Positions 33,547 through 43,600 of a DNA stretch of 49,893 nt are shown one piece after another. Numbering within the stretch: the stretch's first letter is position 1; each line of letters starts with the position of its first letter. The stretch is from Dyella mobilis (GTDB lineage: Bacteria > Pseudomonadota > Gammaproteobacteria > Xanthomonadales > Rhodanobacteraceae). The stretch covers positions 1 through 49,893 of the forward strand of contig NZ_JADIKF010000027.1 in NCBI RefSeq assembly GCF_016904945.1. Reading direction: 5' to 3'. A model generated the notes under the pieces. It saw nothing but the letters and a program-made list of their open reading frames with translations, did no database searches and was not told the origin of the DNA. The position numbers and the translations under genes were made by a program.

Positions 33547-34847
33547 GCCAAGGCAACGGCCCCAACGACGATATGCGCGACGCCACCATCGTGCGGCCGC
33601 ACGGTGCGGCACCTGCGCCGTCCCCTGCCTACGCACCGGCGCCAGCGCCGGCAGCGGGTGCGCCGGCACAGCTCAACGAGTTCCTGGACAGCGGCAGCAA
33701 TCCGCTGCTGCAGGCAGCCAGCCCGTTGCTGCTGCTTGCCGTACAGGTGCGCCACAGCGCCGCGCCCACCGACGCCAATCATCTGCGCGAGCAGGTCGTG
33801 GCGCAGATGCGCCGCTTCGAAAGCCTGGCCCAGGCGGCCAACGTGCCTTCGCAGACGATCCTCGCAGCGCGTTACGTGCTGTGCACGATGCTGGACGAGG
33901 CCGTGCTCAATTCGCCCTGGGGCGAACACAGCGGCTGGGCGCAGAAAACCCTGCTGGTGACCTTCCACAGCGAGTCCTACGGCGGCGCGAAGTTCTTCCA
34001 GATATTGGAACGCCTGTGTTCGGATTTCTCCAAGCACATCGATCTGATCGAGCTGATGTACATCTGCTTGGCGCTGGGTTTCGCCGGGCGTTATCACATC
34101 GAAGCCGGCGGCCGCGCCAAGCTGGCCGACATCCAGCAGGATCTTTACCAGCGCATCCAGGCGCAGCGCGCCCGGCCGGCCGACGAATTGGCGCCGCACT
34201 GGCGCGGCATCGACGATCGCCGCAATCCGCTGATCCGCTATGTGCCGCTGTGGGTGGTCGCTGCGTTTGCCGCGGTGATACTGCTGGGTGCGTTCGTCTT
34301 CTTCTACTCCCGGCTCAACGATCTTTCCTCGCCGATCAGCGGGCAGCTTGCGCGCGTAGGCCTGGAAAACGGCGTGCCGCCGGACACCGCGCGCCAGCCG
34401 CATCCAGCGCGCAAGAGCCTCAAGCAATTGCTGTCGCCCGAGGAACAGGCCGGTTTGCTCAGCGTGGATGAGCAAGCCAATGGCCAGGCGCAGGTGCGTC
34501 TGTCGGCCACCGGCATGTTCCCCTCCGGCGGCGTCGACGTAGGCGCCGATCAGATTCCGCTGCTGCACAAGATCACCGCTGCGCTGAACCAGGTGCAGGG
34601 CAGGGTGATCGTAGTGGGCCACACCGACGACCAGCCGATCCGCTCGCTGAAGTACAAGGACAACTTCGAGCTGTCTGCGGCGCGCGCCAAATCGGTCGCG
34701 GCCATTCTCAGCCAAGGTCTGGACAACGCCGCGCGTATCGAATCCAGCGGGGCAGGTTCGTCCCAGCCGATCGCCTTGCCGCCCGATCTTCCGGCCAACC
34801 GCACGCGTAACCGGCGCGTGGAAATCATGTTCATTCCGGAGGATTGA
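33543..34847 (+). CDS. tssL: T6SS inner-membrane protein TssL with OmpA-type peptidoglycan-binding domain
   Basis: A 434-aa 'evolved' TssL. The N-terminus MSQGNGPNDDMRDATIVRP contains a candidate phospho-threonine (Thr15), followed by an Ala/Pro-rich linker. Next is the DotU domain (about 45-225: LLAVQVRHS, YVLCTMLDEAVLNSPWG, YICLALGFAGRY), one membrane segment (about 230-252), and an OmpA/MotB-like domain with VIVVGHTDDQPI and NRRVEIMF at the end. The C-terminal domain should anchor the membrane complex to peptidoglycan. The gene overlaps tssK and runs into tssM. Confidence 0.96.
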   Translation: MSQGNGPNDDMRDATIVRPHGAAPAPSPAYAPAPAPAAGAPAQLNEFLDSGSNPLLQAASPLLLLAVQVRHSAAPTDANHLREQVVAQMRRFESLAQAANVPSQTILAARYVLCTMLDEAVLNSPWGEHSGWAQKTLLVTFHSESYGGAKFFQILERLCSDFSKHIDLIELMYICLALGFAGRYHIEAGGRAKLADIQQDLYQRIQAQRARPADELAPHWRGIDDRRNPLIRYVPLWVVAAFAAVILLGAFVFFYSRLNDLSSPISGQLARVGLENGVPPDTARQPHPARKSLKQLLSPEEQAGLLSVDEQANGQAQVRLSATGMFPSGGVDVGADQIPLLHKITAALNQVQGRVIVVGHTDDQPIRSLKYKDNFELSAARAKSVAAILSQGLDNAARIESSGAGSSQPIALPPDLPANRTRNRRVEIMFIPED

Positions 34848-34852
34848 ACCTC

Positions 34853-37800
34853 GTGAAGAAGCTGCTGACGTTGTTCAAATCCGGTTGGTTCATTGCGCTG
34901 ATCGGCGTGGTGTTGCTGGCGGTACTGATCTGGATGGGCGGTCCGTATCTGGGGATCGGCGATTCGCAACCGCTGGCAAGTGCCGTCGCGCGCCTGGTGG
35001 CGATCGTGGTGATTCTCGCCGTGTGGGCGATCTGGTTGCAGGTGCTGCAACTGCGCGCGCGCAGCAAGGCGCGACAGATGTCCGGCGACATGGTTTCGCA
35101 GGATGCCAAGCCTCAAGGGGGCGATGGCGACGAGCGCAGCACCGCCGAGCGCACGCAACTGCAAGGGCGCTTTCAGGAAGCGGTCGATACGCTGCGCAAG
35201 AATCCGCGCGGCGGCAGCAACCTGTATACCTTGCCGTGGTATGTGGTGATCGGTCCGCCGGGGTCCGGCAAGAGCACGCTGCTGCAGAACTCGGGTTTGA
35301 ATTTCCCCTTGTCCGAGCGCTTCGGCAAACAGGCGCTGCGCGGCGTGGGTGGCACCCGCAATTGCGATTGGTGGTTCACCGATGAAGCGGTGTTTCTCGA
35401 TACCGCCGGCCGCTACACCATGCAGGACTCGGACCAGGCCACGGATGCTTCGGCCTGGAGCGAATTCCTCAAGCTGCTGCGCAAGTACCGCAAGCGCCGG
35501 CCGGTCAATGGCGTGCTGATTGCGATGAGCATGTCCGACCTGCTCACGCTGGACCAGAACGGCATGCAGGAGCACGTGCAGTCGATCCGTCGACGACTGG
35601 ATGAACTGGCGACGCAACTGCGCATCGGCGTGCCGGTGTACCTGGTGCTGACCAAGTGCGACCTGATCGCCGGATTCACCGAATTTTTCGACGACCTCAA
35701 CCCCGAACTGCGCAGCCAGGTATGGGGCGTGTCGTTCCCGGTCGAGCAGACCATGAACGGCGGTGCCGCCAAGCAATTTGCCGGCGAGTTCGATCTGCTG
35801 CTGAATCGTTTGCAGACGCGCATTCTCAGCCGACTGCATGCGGAGCGCGATCTCAACCGCCGCGCCGCGATCCTGTCGTTCCCGCGCCAGCTCGGCGCGA
35901 TGCGCGAAACCCTGCGCCAGTTCGTCGAAGGCGTATTTACCGGCTATGCCTACGGTACGCCGCCGCTGTTGCGCGGCGTGTACCTTACGTCGGGTACGCA
36001 GGAAGGCACGCCGATCGACCGCATGATGACGGCCGTGGCGCGCACGTTCGGGCTCGATGCCGCGCAGGTGCACGCGCCGGGTGCGCAGCAGCGCACCTTC
36101 TTCGTCGAGCGCCTGCTCAAGGACGTGCTGTTCCGCGAGTCCGGTTTCGCTGGCACCAACCCGGCGCTGGAGCGGCAGAAGATCTTGCTGCAGGCCGCCT
36201 CGTATCTGGGCGTGCTGGTCGTGACCGTGCTGCTGCTGGCCGGGTTGATCGACAGCTACGGACGCAACAGCACTTACCTGGGACAGGTCGAGGATGCGCT
36301 GAAAAACTATCCGGCCACCAGCGATCTTTCCGGCGCGGATACGCAGAAGGAATATTTTGCGCGGGTGCTGGCCCGCCTGGAAGGTCTTTCCTCGGTGCAG
36401 GACGCTGCGCAGCAATACAAGGACCACGTGCCCTTGACCATGCGCCTTGGGCTGTACCAGGGCAATGCGGTCGGCGGCGAAGTGCACGATGCCTACGTGC
36501 GCGAGCTCAACGGTTTGCTGCTGCCGGGCGTGGCGTCGCAGTTCCGTACCGGCCTTACCGCCAGCAGCGGCGATCCGCAGGCGCTTTACTATTATCTGAA
36601 GGGCTATCTGATGCTGGGTGAGCCCGAGCACCAGAACGCGGACGAACTGGTGGCGCTCACCGATATCGAATGGCGCAAGGTCTTCCCGGGCGATCCGGTG
36701 CTGCAAAAAGCCTTGTCCAAGCACTTCAATGCATTGGTTTCCCAGCCTGGACAATTGCGCCCGCTGACCCTGGACGACGCGCTGGTGGAGCAGGCGCGCA
36801 GCACACTGCGCACCGCCGACCTTTCCACCTTGATCTACGGCAGCCTCAAGCTCAGTGCGGACAGTTCCGGACAGCCGCCGTTGCAGCTGGACAAGGAACT
36901 GGGCCTGTTGGGCAACGTGTTCCAGCGACGCAGCGGCGCATCCCTGGCGGAACCCATACCCGCGCTCTATACGCAGCCGATGTTCGCGCAAGAGGTCAAC
37001 AAAGGTATCGAGCAGGCGGTCAAGCAGTTCACCAAGGACGACTGGGTATTCGGTGCCGGCAAGATCGATGCGATCCGCCAGGCCAGGCTGGCCCAGCAGG
37101 TGCTCGCGCTTTACCAGGACGACTACATCAAGACCTGGGACAACCTGTTGGGCGATCTGCAACTGCAACCCATCGGCAACATCCAGGACGCCAGCGCCAT
37201 TGCCGGAAAACTCTCCGGACTCAGTTCGCCGTTGAAATCGCTGCTGATGCTGGTGCGCGACAACACGCACGACCTGCTGCGCGAGCCGCCGCCGAGCGAC
37301 GCCGACAAGGCGGAAGGCGCGCTGAAGAAGGTGGCCGAAAGAAAGGCTACGCAGAGTGCGCTGATGCGTGCCCTGGCCGACAGCGGCGTCGGCACCGGCG
37401 AGGCCGAGGCCACTGCGGCCAAGCCCGGCGATGCGATTAGCGCGCACTTCGATACGCTCAACAAGCTGACCGACGGCGCACCGGGCAACACGCCGATCGA
37501 TCACACGCTGAGCGTGCTCGACCAGCTCAGTAAAACGTTGCTGACCATGACCGACTTCAGCAACGCTGCCGGCCAACCCAACCCGCAATTGTTGATGGCC
37601 CAGCAGGAGGCCGCGCAGCTTCCGCCGCCGGTATCGGGCTGGGTCGCCGCGCTGACCGGCAAGAGCCAGGCACTGGTCGCCACCGGTACCACCGGTGCGC
37701 TGGGCGATGCGTTCCAGCAAGGCGTGGGCAAGGATTGCGCCAGCTTTACCGCTGGGCGATATCCGTTCTCGCCGAACAGCGCCACGGATATTCCGTTGCA

Positions 37801-38383
37801 AAATTTCGGCGAGCTGTTCGGCTACGGCGGTCGTTTCGACAGCTTCTACAAGCAGACGCTCGACAAGCTGGTCGACGCCAGCGGCGGCACCTGGAAATGG
37901 AAGACCGGCCCCGGTGCGGTAAGCGGTTCGCCGGGCATGTTGGCGCAAATGCAGCTGGCAGACAGCATCAAGCAGATGTATTTCCGCAACAACGGCAACG
38001 TGCCCGAGGTCGACTTCACCCTGGTGGCGCCGTCGCTGGATCCGGGCATCGGCAAGTTTGCGATGACCGTGGACGGGCAGAAGTTCGAATACCAGCCCGG
38101 CGGCACCAGCAGCATGGGCATGAAGTGGCCCGGCCCGCAGCCGGGGCACGTCACGATCTCCGCCTGGGATACCTCTGGCAATCTGCTCAGCACCTTCGAT
38201 TACCAGGGCGACTGGGCGTTCTTCCATGCCTTGCAGGCCGCCAACCTGCAAAAGCAGTCGGACCTGCGCTATGTCGCCAATTTCAATTTCGGCGGACACG
38301 TGGCCAAGCTCACCATCCAGGCGGACAACCTGAAGAACCCGTTCCTCAATACCACCGTGCAACGTTTCAGGTGCGGAGGCTAA
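34853..38383 (+). CDS. tssM: T6SS inner-membrane protein TssM (IcmF)
   Basis: TssM is the periplasm-spanning core of the membrane complex, with TssL. I start at GTG 34853 because CCGGAGG ends 10 bp upstream; a TTG at 34844 overlapping the tssL stop is also in frame but is one base from that site. The 1176-aa product has two N-terminal membrane segments (about 10-28 and 42-65), a cytoplasmic NTPase-like domain with Walker A GPPGSGKSTL (about 137-145) and VFLDTAGRYT, and a third membrane segment near 450 (YLGVLVVTVLLLAGLID). A large periplasmic part follows (DUF1215-like and C-terminal ImcF-related domain with MKWPGPQPGHVTIS). Both NTPase motifs look intact. Confidence 0.96.
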   Translation: MKKLLTLFKSGWFIALIGVVLLAVLIWMGGPYLGIGDSQPLASAVARLVAIVVILAVWAIWLQVLQLRARSKARQMSGDMVSQDAKPQGGDGDERSTAERTQLQGRFQEAVDTLRKNPRGGSNLYTLPWYVVIGPPGSGKSTLLQNSGLNFPLSERFGKQALRGVGGTRNCDWWFTDEAVFLDTAGRYTMQDSDQATDASAWSEFLKLLRKYRKRRPVNGVLIAMSMSDLLTLDQNGMQEHVQSIRRRLDELATQLRIGVPVYLVLTKCDLIAGFTEFFDDLNPELRSQVWGVSFPVEQTMNGGAAKQFAGEFDLLLNRLQTRILSRLHAERDLNRRAAILSFPRQLGAMRETLRQFVEGVFTGYAYGTPPLLRGVYLTSGTQEGTPIDRMMTAVARTFGLDAAQVHAPGAQQRTFFVERLLKDVLFRESGFAGTNPALERQKILLQAASYLGVLVVTVLLLAGLIDSYGRNSTYLGQVEDALKNYPATSDLSGADTQKEYFARVLARLEGLSSVQDAAQQYKDHVPLTMRLGLYQGNAVGGEVHDAYVRELNGLLLPGVASQFRTGLTASSGDPQALYYYLKGYLMLGEPEHQNADELVALTDIEWRKVFPGDPVLQKALSKHFNALVSQPGQLRPLTLDDALVEQARSTLRTADLSTLIYGSLKLSADSSGQPPLQLDKELGLLGNVFQRRSGASLAEPIPALYTQPMFAQEVNKGIEQAVKQFTKDDWVFGAGKIDAIRQARLAQQVLALYQDDYIKTWDNLLGDLQLQPIGNIQDASAIAGKLSGLSSPLKSLLMLVRDNTHDLLREPPPSDADKAEGALKKVAERKATQSALMRALADSGVGTGEAEATAAKPGDAISAHFDTLNKLTDGAPGNTPIDHTLSVLDQLSKTLLTMTDFSNAAGQPNPQLLMAQQEAAQLPPPVSGWVAALTGKSQALVATGTTGALGDAFQQGVGKDCASFTAGRYPFSPNSATDIPLQNFGELFGYGGRFDSFYKQTLDKLVDASGGTWKWKTGPGAVSGSPGMLAQMQLADSIKQMYFRNNGNVPEVDFTLVAPSLDPGIGKFAMTVDGQKFEYQPGGTSSMGMKWPGPQPGHVTISAWDTSGNLLSTFDYQGDWAFFHALQAANLQKQSDLRYVANFNFGGHVAKLTIQADNLKNPFLNTTVQRFRCGG

Positions 38384-38389
38384 GCGGGG

Positions 38390-39964
38390 ATGAATCCGAC
38401 AGGGGCGGGGTTTTTTGGGAAGCTTCCGGGTGTGGGCGATTTCGTCCAGCGCCGCTTGCCGGCGCAGTTCGTCGACGTCTGGGACAAGCATTTCGAGCAC
38501 GCGGTCAGCGACAGCCGCAACGCGCTGGGCGATACGTGGCAGCACGCTTATCGCAGCAGCCCGCCTTGGCGATTCCTGTTGTCTGCGCAGGTGTGCGGTG
38601 CTTCCGCCTGGGTAGGGGTGATGGGAGCGGGCGGCGATCGTGTCGGGCGCTGTTTTCCGATGGTGATCGCGGCGCCGCTGGATGATTTTTCCTCCGCTGC
38701 CCAAGTATTGCGGCATGGCGATGCATGGTATGCGGCGATCGAACGCGTTCACGTGGCGGCACAGGCCAACGCATCCATCGGCGTCGATGCCTTTGATGCG
38801 GAACTGCTCGCCCTGGCAGATATGCCGCTGGTCGAATCCGGGACAGCTGCGCCGCACGGACTGGAACACGTTGCCTGGCAAAACGCGCAGCAATGGCGCC
38901 TGCCGTTGCCGGACCGCCGCGCCGATGGCGATTTCCTCGCCGACCTGTGGGAGCGCGTTGCCGAAAGCGGCAGCGGCTGGTGCCTGTGGTGGACCCGCGG
39001 TGGCGGCCACGTACCGCCCAGCGTGCTGGTGACGCGGGGCTTGCCGCAGCCGTCCACTTATGCGGGTTTTCTCGACGCGGGGCATGCCGACGAAGGCTGG
39101 CAATCGCTGGGTGTGTTCCAGCCGCCGGCGCATCACCATTCGCATCCGCAGCAGGCAGCCAACGTGTCGGTCACGGCACCGGTCGTTGCATCCGCGCGGC
39201 AATTGCTGCCGGACGACTTGAGCGAGCTGTTCGCCGATCTCGTGCCGCAGGTATCCATGTCGGTTGCTGGCAGCAGCACGCAGGAGGAAAGCCCGCGCGC
39301 AGACAGCGCCGGCGCCACCACGGCCTACCGCAGCGATATCGCCCTGGCGCTGGTTGCCGCCGACGAAGGCGGCCACGACCCGCGCCGACAGGCTGCGGCT
39401 GCGGCCAGCCAGGTGGCGAACGAGCTGAGCGCGGGCGATCTGGCCAACGATTTGCAGCCGCTGCGGCAACGGTTGCTGGCGCTGCATCCGCAGTTGCGCG
39501 AGCGCAGCGAAGACCTGATCAACCCCATTCCGGAAGACGGTTCGGTGATCGCCGTACACCTCAGTCGGCGCTGGGCCAACCTGTTGCGCATCGGTACGGC
39601 GGCGGCCTGGCATTGGCGCAACGGAGCGCTGCAATCGCTGTTTTCCACGGCAACGGCATCCGGCGAAGAGAACGCGCTGGGCGGCGATTTCGACGATCTG
39701 CTGTTTACCCGCGCGGCGCCGGTGGCTTCCGGCCTGGGCGGCCCGGCCGAACCGTTGTGCGACGAAGTGGTGTGCGCGGTGGAGGAGGGCGACCGCCTGT
39801 TGCTGGTGGTTACGCAGAACCTCGTGCAACTTTCGCCCGATATCTACGCACGTGCGCTGGCCATGCCGTCCTGCGACGAAGCGCGTGCGCGCGTCGCGGC
39901 TGCGGCGGGCTTGGGGGCCGAGCCGGCAAGCTGGCCGTTGACCGTGATCGAGGTGACGTCGTGA
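38390..39964 (+). CDS. tagF: TagF with a degenerate PP2C-like C-terminal domain
   Basis: TagF is a post-translational repressor of T6SS firing. The N-terminal ~225 residues are the TagF/ImpM domain (GAGFFGKLPGVGDFVQRRLP, WRFLLSAQVCG, RVGRCFPMVIAAPL). Residues about 300-524 align in order with a PP2C phosphatase: ALALVAADEGGHDPRRQAAA for the ALVADGxGGH motif, RTGTAAAW-like LRIGTAAAWHW for the GDSRAY motif, and DRLLLVVTQNL for DRLLLCSDGL. The second and third metal ligands are missing, so this half is probably a pseudo-phosphatase. Agrobacterium has a TagF-PppA fusion; here an intact PppA follows as a separate gene, overlapping by 4 bp (GTGA). Confidence 0.9.
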   Translation: MNPTGAGFFGKLPGVGDFVQRRLPAQFVDVWDKHFEHAVSDSRNALGDTWQHAYRSSPPWRFLLSAQVCGASAWVGVMGAGGDRVGRCFPMVIAAPLDDFSSAAQVLRHGDAWYAAIERVHVAAQANASIGVDAFDAELLALADMPLVESGTAAPHGLEHVAWQNAQQWRLPLPDRRADGDFLADLWERVAESGSGWCLWWTRGGGHVPPSVLVTRGLPQPSTYAGFLDAGHADEGWQSLGVFQPPAHHHSHPQQAANVSVTAPVVASARQLLPDDLSELFADLVPQVSMSVAGSSTQEESPRADSAGATTAYRSDIALALVAADEGGHDPRRQAAAAASQVANELSAGDLANDLQPLRQRLLALHPQLRERSEDLINPIPEDGSVIAVHLSRRWANLLRIGTAAAWHWRNGALQSLFSTATASGEENALGGDFDDLLFTRAAPVASGLGGPAEPLCDEVVCAVEEGDRLLLVVTQNLVQLSPDIYARALAMPSCDEARARVAAAAGLGAEPASWPLTVIEVTS

Positions 39965-40671
39965 CGCTGCATTACTCGTCCGTGGGGCACACCGATACCG
40001 GCAAGGTCCGCGGGCACAACGAGGACGCGATCCTGGTGCGCGAGGATGTCGGCCTGTGGGTGGTGGCCGATGGCCTGGGTGGGCATTCGGCCGGCGACTA
40101 CGCCAGCAGCTTGATCGTAGAGCGCCTGGGCGGCCTGCCGCGCAACGGCAGCGTGTTCGACTTCGTGGAATCGATCGAAGACGCGCTGGTGCAGGTGAAC
40201 GCCGACCTGCGCAACGCCGCCCGGGAACGCAACGTCGACGTCATCGGCTCGACCGTGGTGGTGCTGGTGCACGACAAGGAGTTCATGCTTTGCGGCTGGG
40301 TGGGCGACAGCCGCGGCTATTGCTTCGAAGAGGGACGCCTGCGGCAGATCACGCGCGACCACGTGCACGGCCACAAGAACGACGACACGCGGCTGGGGCA
40401 ATCGCCGCCCGCCGGTTCCGGCGTGCTGACCCGCGCCATCGGTGCCGAAGAGACGCTGTTCGTCGATTGGGTGGTGGCCGGCAATCGTCCCGGCATGGCG
40501 TTCCTGCTGTGCACCGACGGCATCAACAAAGAACTGTCCGACGCCGAGTTGGACGAAGAGTACCGCACGCATTCCGATCCGCAGATTCTGTTGGCCCGAT
40601 TGTTCGAGCTGTCGCTCGGTCGCAGCGCGCGCGACAACATTTCCGCCGTGATCGTGCGGCTGCAGGATTGA
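39961..40671 (+). CDS. pppA: T6SS PP2C-type phosphatase PppA
   Basis: PppA removes the phosphate added by PpkA and so turns secretion down. The start is GTG 39961, overlapping the tagF stop; the frame upstream lies in tagF. The 236-aa PPM phosphatase shows VRGHNEDAIL (about 16-25), VVADGLGGHSAGDYAS, GWVGDSRGYCFE, LLCTDGINKEL and SARDNISAVIV: all metal-binding acidic residues are present, unlike the TagF tail. The translation initiator VTLHYSSVGHTDTG resembles the family N-terminus. Gap to ppkA is 16 bp. Confidence 0.95.
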   Translation: MTLHYSSVGHTDTGKVRGHNEDAILVREDVGLWVVADGLGGHSAGDYASSLIVERLGGLPRNGSVFDFVESIEDALVQVNADLRNAARERNVDVIGSTVVVLVHDKEFMLCGWVGDSRGYCFEEGRLRQITRDHVHGHKNDDTRLGQSPPAGSGVLTRAIGAEETLFVDWVVAGNRPGMAFLLCTDGINKELSDAELDEEYRTHSDPQILLARLFELSLGRSARDNISAVIVRLQD

Positions 40672-40687
40672 ACCTTTACCGCACGCC

Positions 40688-43600
40688 ATGACCTCCCTGA
40701 CCGAACTGATCGAAGATTTTCACGCGCGCCGCCGCAAGCTGCCGGAACTGTTCCAGGCGCTGACCGACCGCGGCCCGCAGCCGGACGAGGTGTTCCGCGC
40801 CGACGTCGCGCAGATCGAGCGTGCCCAGGGCGAAGGAGTGCTGACTCCGGAAATCGCGCGTGCACTGATCGCCAAGATGAGCGCCGTGCAGCACGTGGCG
40901 GGCACCGGGTCGGACGATGCGACCGTAGTGAAGCCGACCTCGGCCCCCGCCAGCGATGCCTCCCGGGAGGCGGAAGTCACCCAGGTCAAACCGCGAACCG
41001 CACCGGCGTCTTCGGATGCCGAGGCCACCGTGGTCAAACCCGCCTCGACACCGTCGCAAACCACTACCGGACACACCGCGCAGACGACCGGCGGCGCCAC
41101 CGGCAGCTCCATCAGCAGCAGCTCCAGCGAAAGCTGGCAGCGCGTGGCGCAGGCCGAGGGCGGCGAATACGCAACCGTGGGCATGTTGTTGAAAGGGCGT
41201 TTCCTGCTCGAGCGCGAAATCGGCCGCGGCGGCATGGGCGTGGTGTTCCTTGCCCGCGACGAGCGCAAGGTCGAGGCACGCGACCGCGATCCGTATGTCG
41301 CGGTGAAAGTGCTGAATGACGAATTCCGCCGCCATCCCGATTCGCTGATTGCGCTGCAGCGCGAAGCACGTCGTTCGCAGTTGCTGGCGCACGACAACAT
41401 CGTGCGCGTGTTCGACTTCGACAAGGACGGCACCATCGTTTTCATGACGATGGAATATGTCGACGGCCAGGACCTCAAGGCCTTGATCCGCGAGCGTGCG
41501 TTCAACGGCATGTCGCTGCCCGAAGCGCGGCCGCTGATCGAAGGCATGTCCTGGGCGCTCAAGCGCGCGCACGGTGCCGGCGTGGTCCACTCGGACTTCA
41601 AGCCCGGCAACGTGATGGTCACGCGCGAGGGCATACCCAAGGTCTTCGACTTCGGTATCGCACGCGCAGGCAAGCATGCCGGCGACGTCGCCGGCGAGCA
41701 GACCTTGTTCGATGCCGGCACCCTGGGCGCGTTGACGCCGGCCTACGCCAGCCTGGAAATGATCCAGGGCAAGGAACCGACCCCCAGCGACGACATCTAT
41801 GCGCTGGGCTGCGTGTCGTTCGAACTGCTTACCGGCAAGCATCCGTTCGACAAGGTGAGCGCGGAAGTCGCCTTGCGCGAAGGCCTGCGCCCGCCGCCGG
41901 TGCCCGGCCTGACCAAGCGCCAATACAAGACGCTGTGCGACGCGGTGGCTTTCCACGGCGGACAGCGCCTGAAGACGGTGGCCGAATTCATCGAGGGCAT
42001 GCGCGAGATCAGCCTGCGCGAACGCATCGGACCGCAGCTCGCCTACGGTGGCGGTGCGCTGGTGCTGCTGATCGGTGCCGGCTGGGGCATCACCCATTAC
42101 CTGCACAACCGCAACGTGGCGCACCTGATCGAGCGCTTCGGGCCCAATGCGCCCGATCGTTACGGCAACGAAGACCAGGCGGCACAGGCCCTCAATAGCT
42201 TGAGCGACGACGAGCGCAAGAGCATCGTGCTCGATCAGGGCGACGTGATTCAAAGCTACCTGATGAATCGCATCAACAATTACTGGGATCCGGCGCAAAA
42301 CCGCTACGACTACGCCGGCACCCAGCACGTGTTCCAGTTGCGCGACCAGCTGAAGCTATATTCGCCCCAGCTGGATGCCAAGCGCAGCGCCATCGAGCAG
42401 CAGAAAAACGATCTGTTGAACACGCTCGATACGCAATTGACGCAACGCATCGATGCCGGCGCCATTTTCGAAAGCCAGCCGAACAACGCCGTGCAGACCC
42501 TGGCGCAGATCCGGGCGATCGACCCGCATAGCGCATTGCTGCAAAACGCCGAGCTGGAATTGAAGTACGACATCGCCATCGGCCAGGCATTGAGCGCCGA
42601 CCACGTCGACGAAGCCAAGGCAGACCTGGCATTGGCCACGCGGCTGTTCCCCGATTCGGCGCGCTTGAAGCAACGTGAGGCGCAGCTCGCCGGCATGGGC
42701 GCGGTGGCAGTGACGCCCTCGGCGGCAACGGCACAGAGCCTGCCGCAGGCCCGCAAGGCGCTGGCGGCCCTGATTGCCCAACCGGCGATGACCCCGGAAT
42801 GGCAGCAATCCGTCGCCACTGCGATGAGTGCGCTGCGCGGCGACAACGCCCCCGATACGCGCAAGCTGGTCGACAGCCTGGCCAGCACTATCGCCACCCA
42901 GGCCAGTACGCAGACCGATCCGCTGCAACTGCAGCAGGCCAGCAACCTGGTCAACCTCGGCTTGCAATACGCGCCGCAGTCCGCGCCGTTGCGGGCGCAA
43001 CGCAGCCGCCTGGATACCTTGCTACAACAACAGCAGGCGCAGCTCAACCAGGAAAGCGTTGCCGCCGAAGTGACGTCGCGCATCGAGTCGGTCAAGCGCG
43101 CCGCGGCGGCCAACGACATCGGCAAGGCGGAAGAATCGCTGGCGCGCATCCGCAGCCTGCAGCCGGATAACGCTTTCCTTACCCAGGATGGTCCGCAGCT
43201 GCTCGCCGCCGCGTATATCGGCCAGGCCGATGCATCGGCTCAGCACAGCCGCTACCAGGCCGCCGCCGATCTGTTGGGCCGTGGCATGAAGACGCTGGGC
43301 GCCCGACCCGACTTGCGCAACGCCAAGGCCCGTTACGACCTGGTCGTCGCGGTCATGGCGGCACGCGGCAAGTCGGTGACCAGCTCCGACCTGGACCGCA
43401 TGAAGAAACAGCTGGCCGATGCGCGTAAGGCCGATTCGGACGGATTGAAGCAGTTGGAATCGGACATGAAGCAGCGCGGCCAGCTGGAAGGCAGCCTGGC
43501 GGATCTGCTCAACGGCATGAAGCCGGCCGAATCCACCGCACCGGCTTCGCTGCCGGCGACGCCGACGCAACCGGTTGCCGGCACCACGCCGGTTCCCGGG

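Noticed and set aside
34550..39829. A 1.7-kcodon open frame on the minus strand opposite tssM and tagF
   Set aside because: It results from codon bias of the G+C-rich sense genes; composition is His/Arg/Gln-rich without domains, and tssM and tagF are certain.
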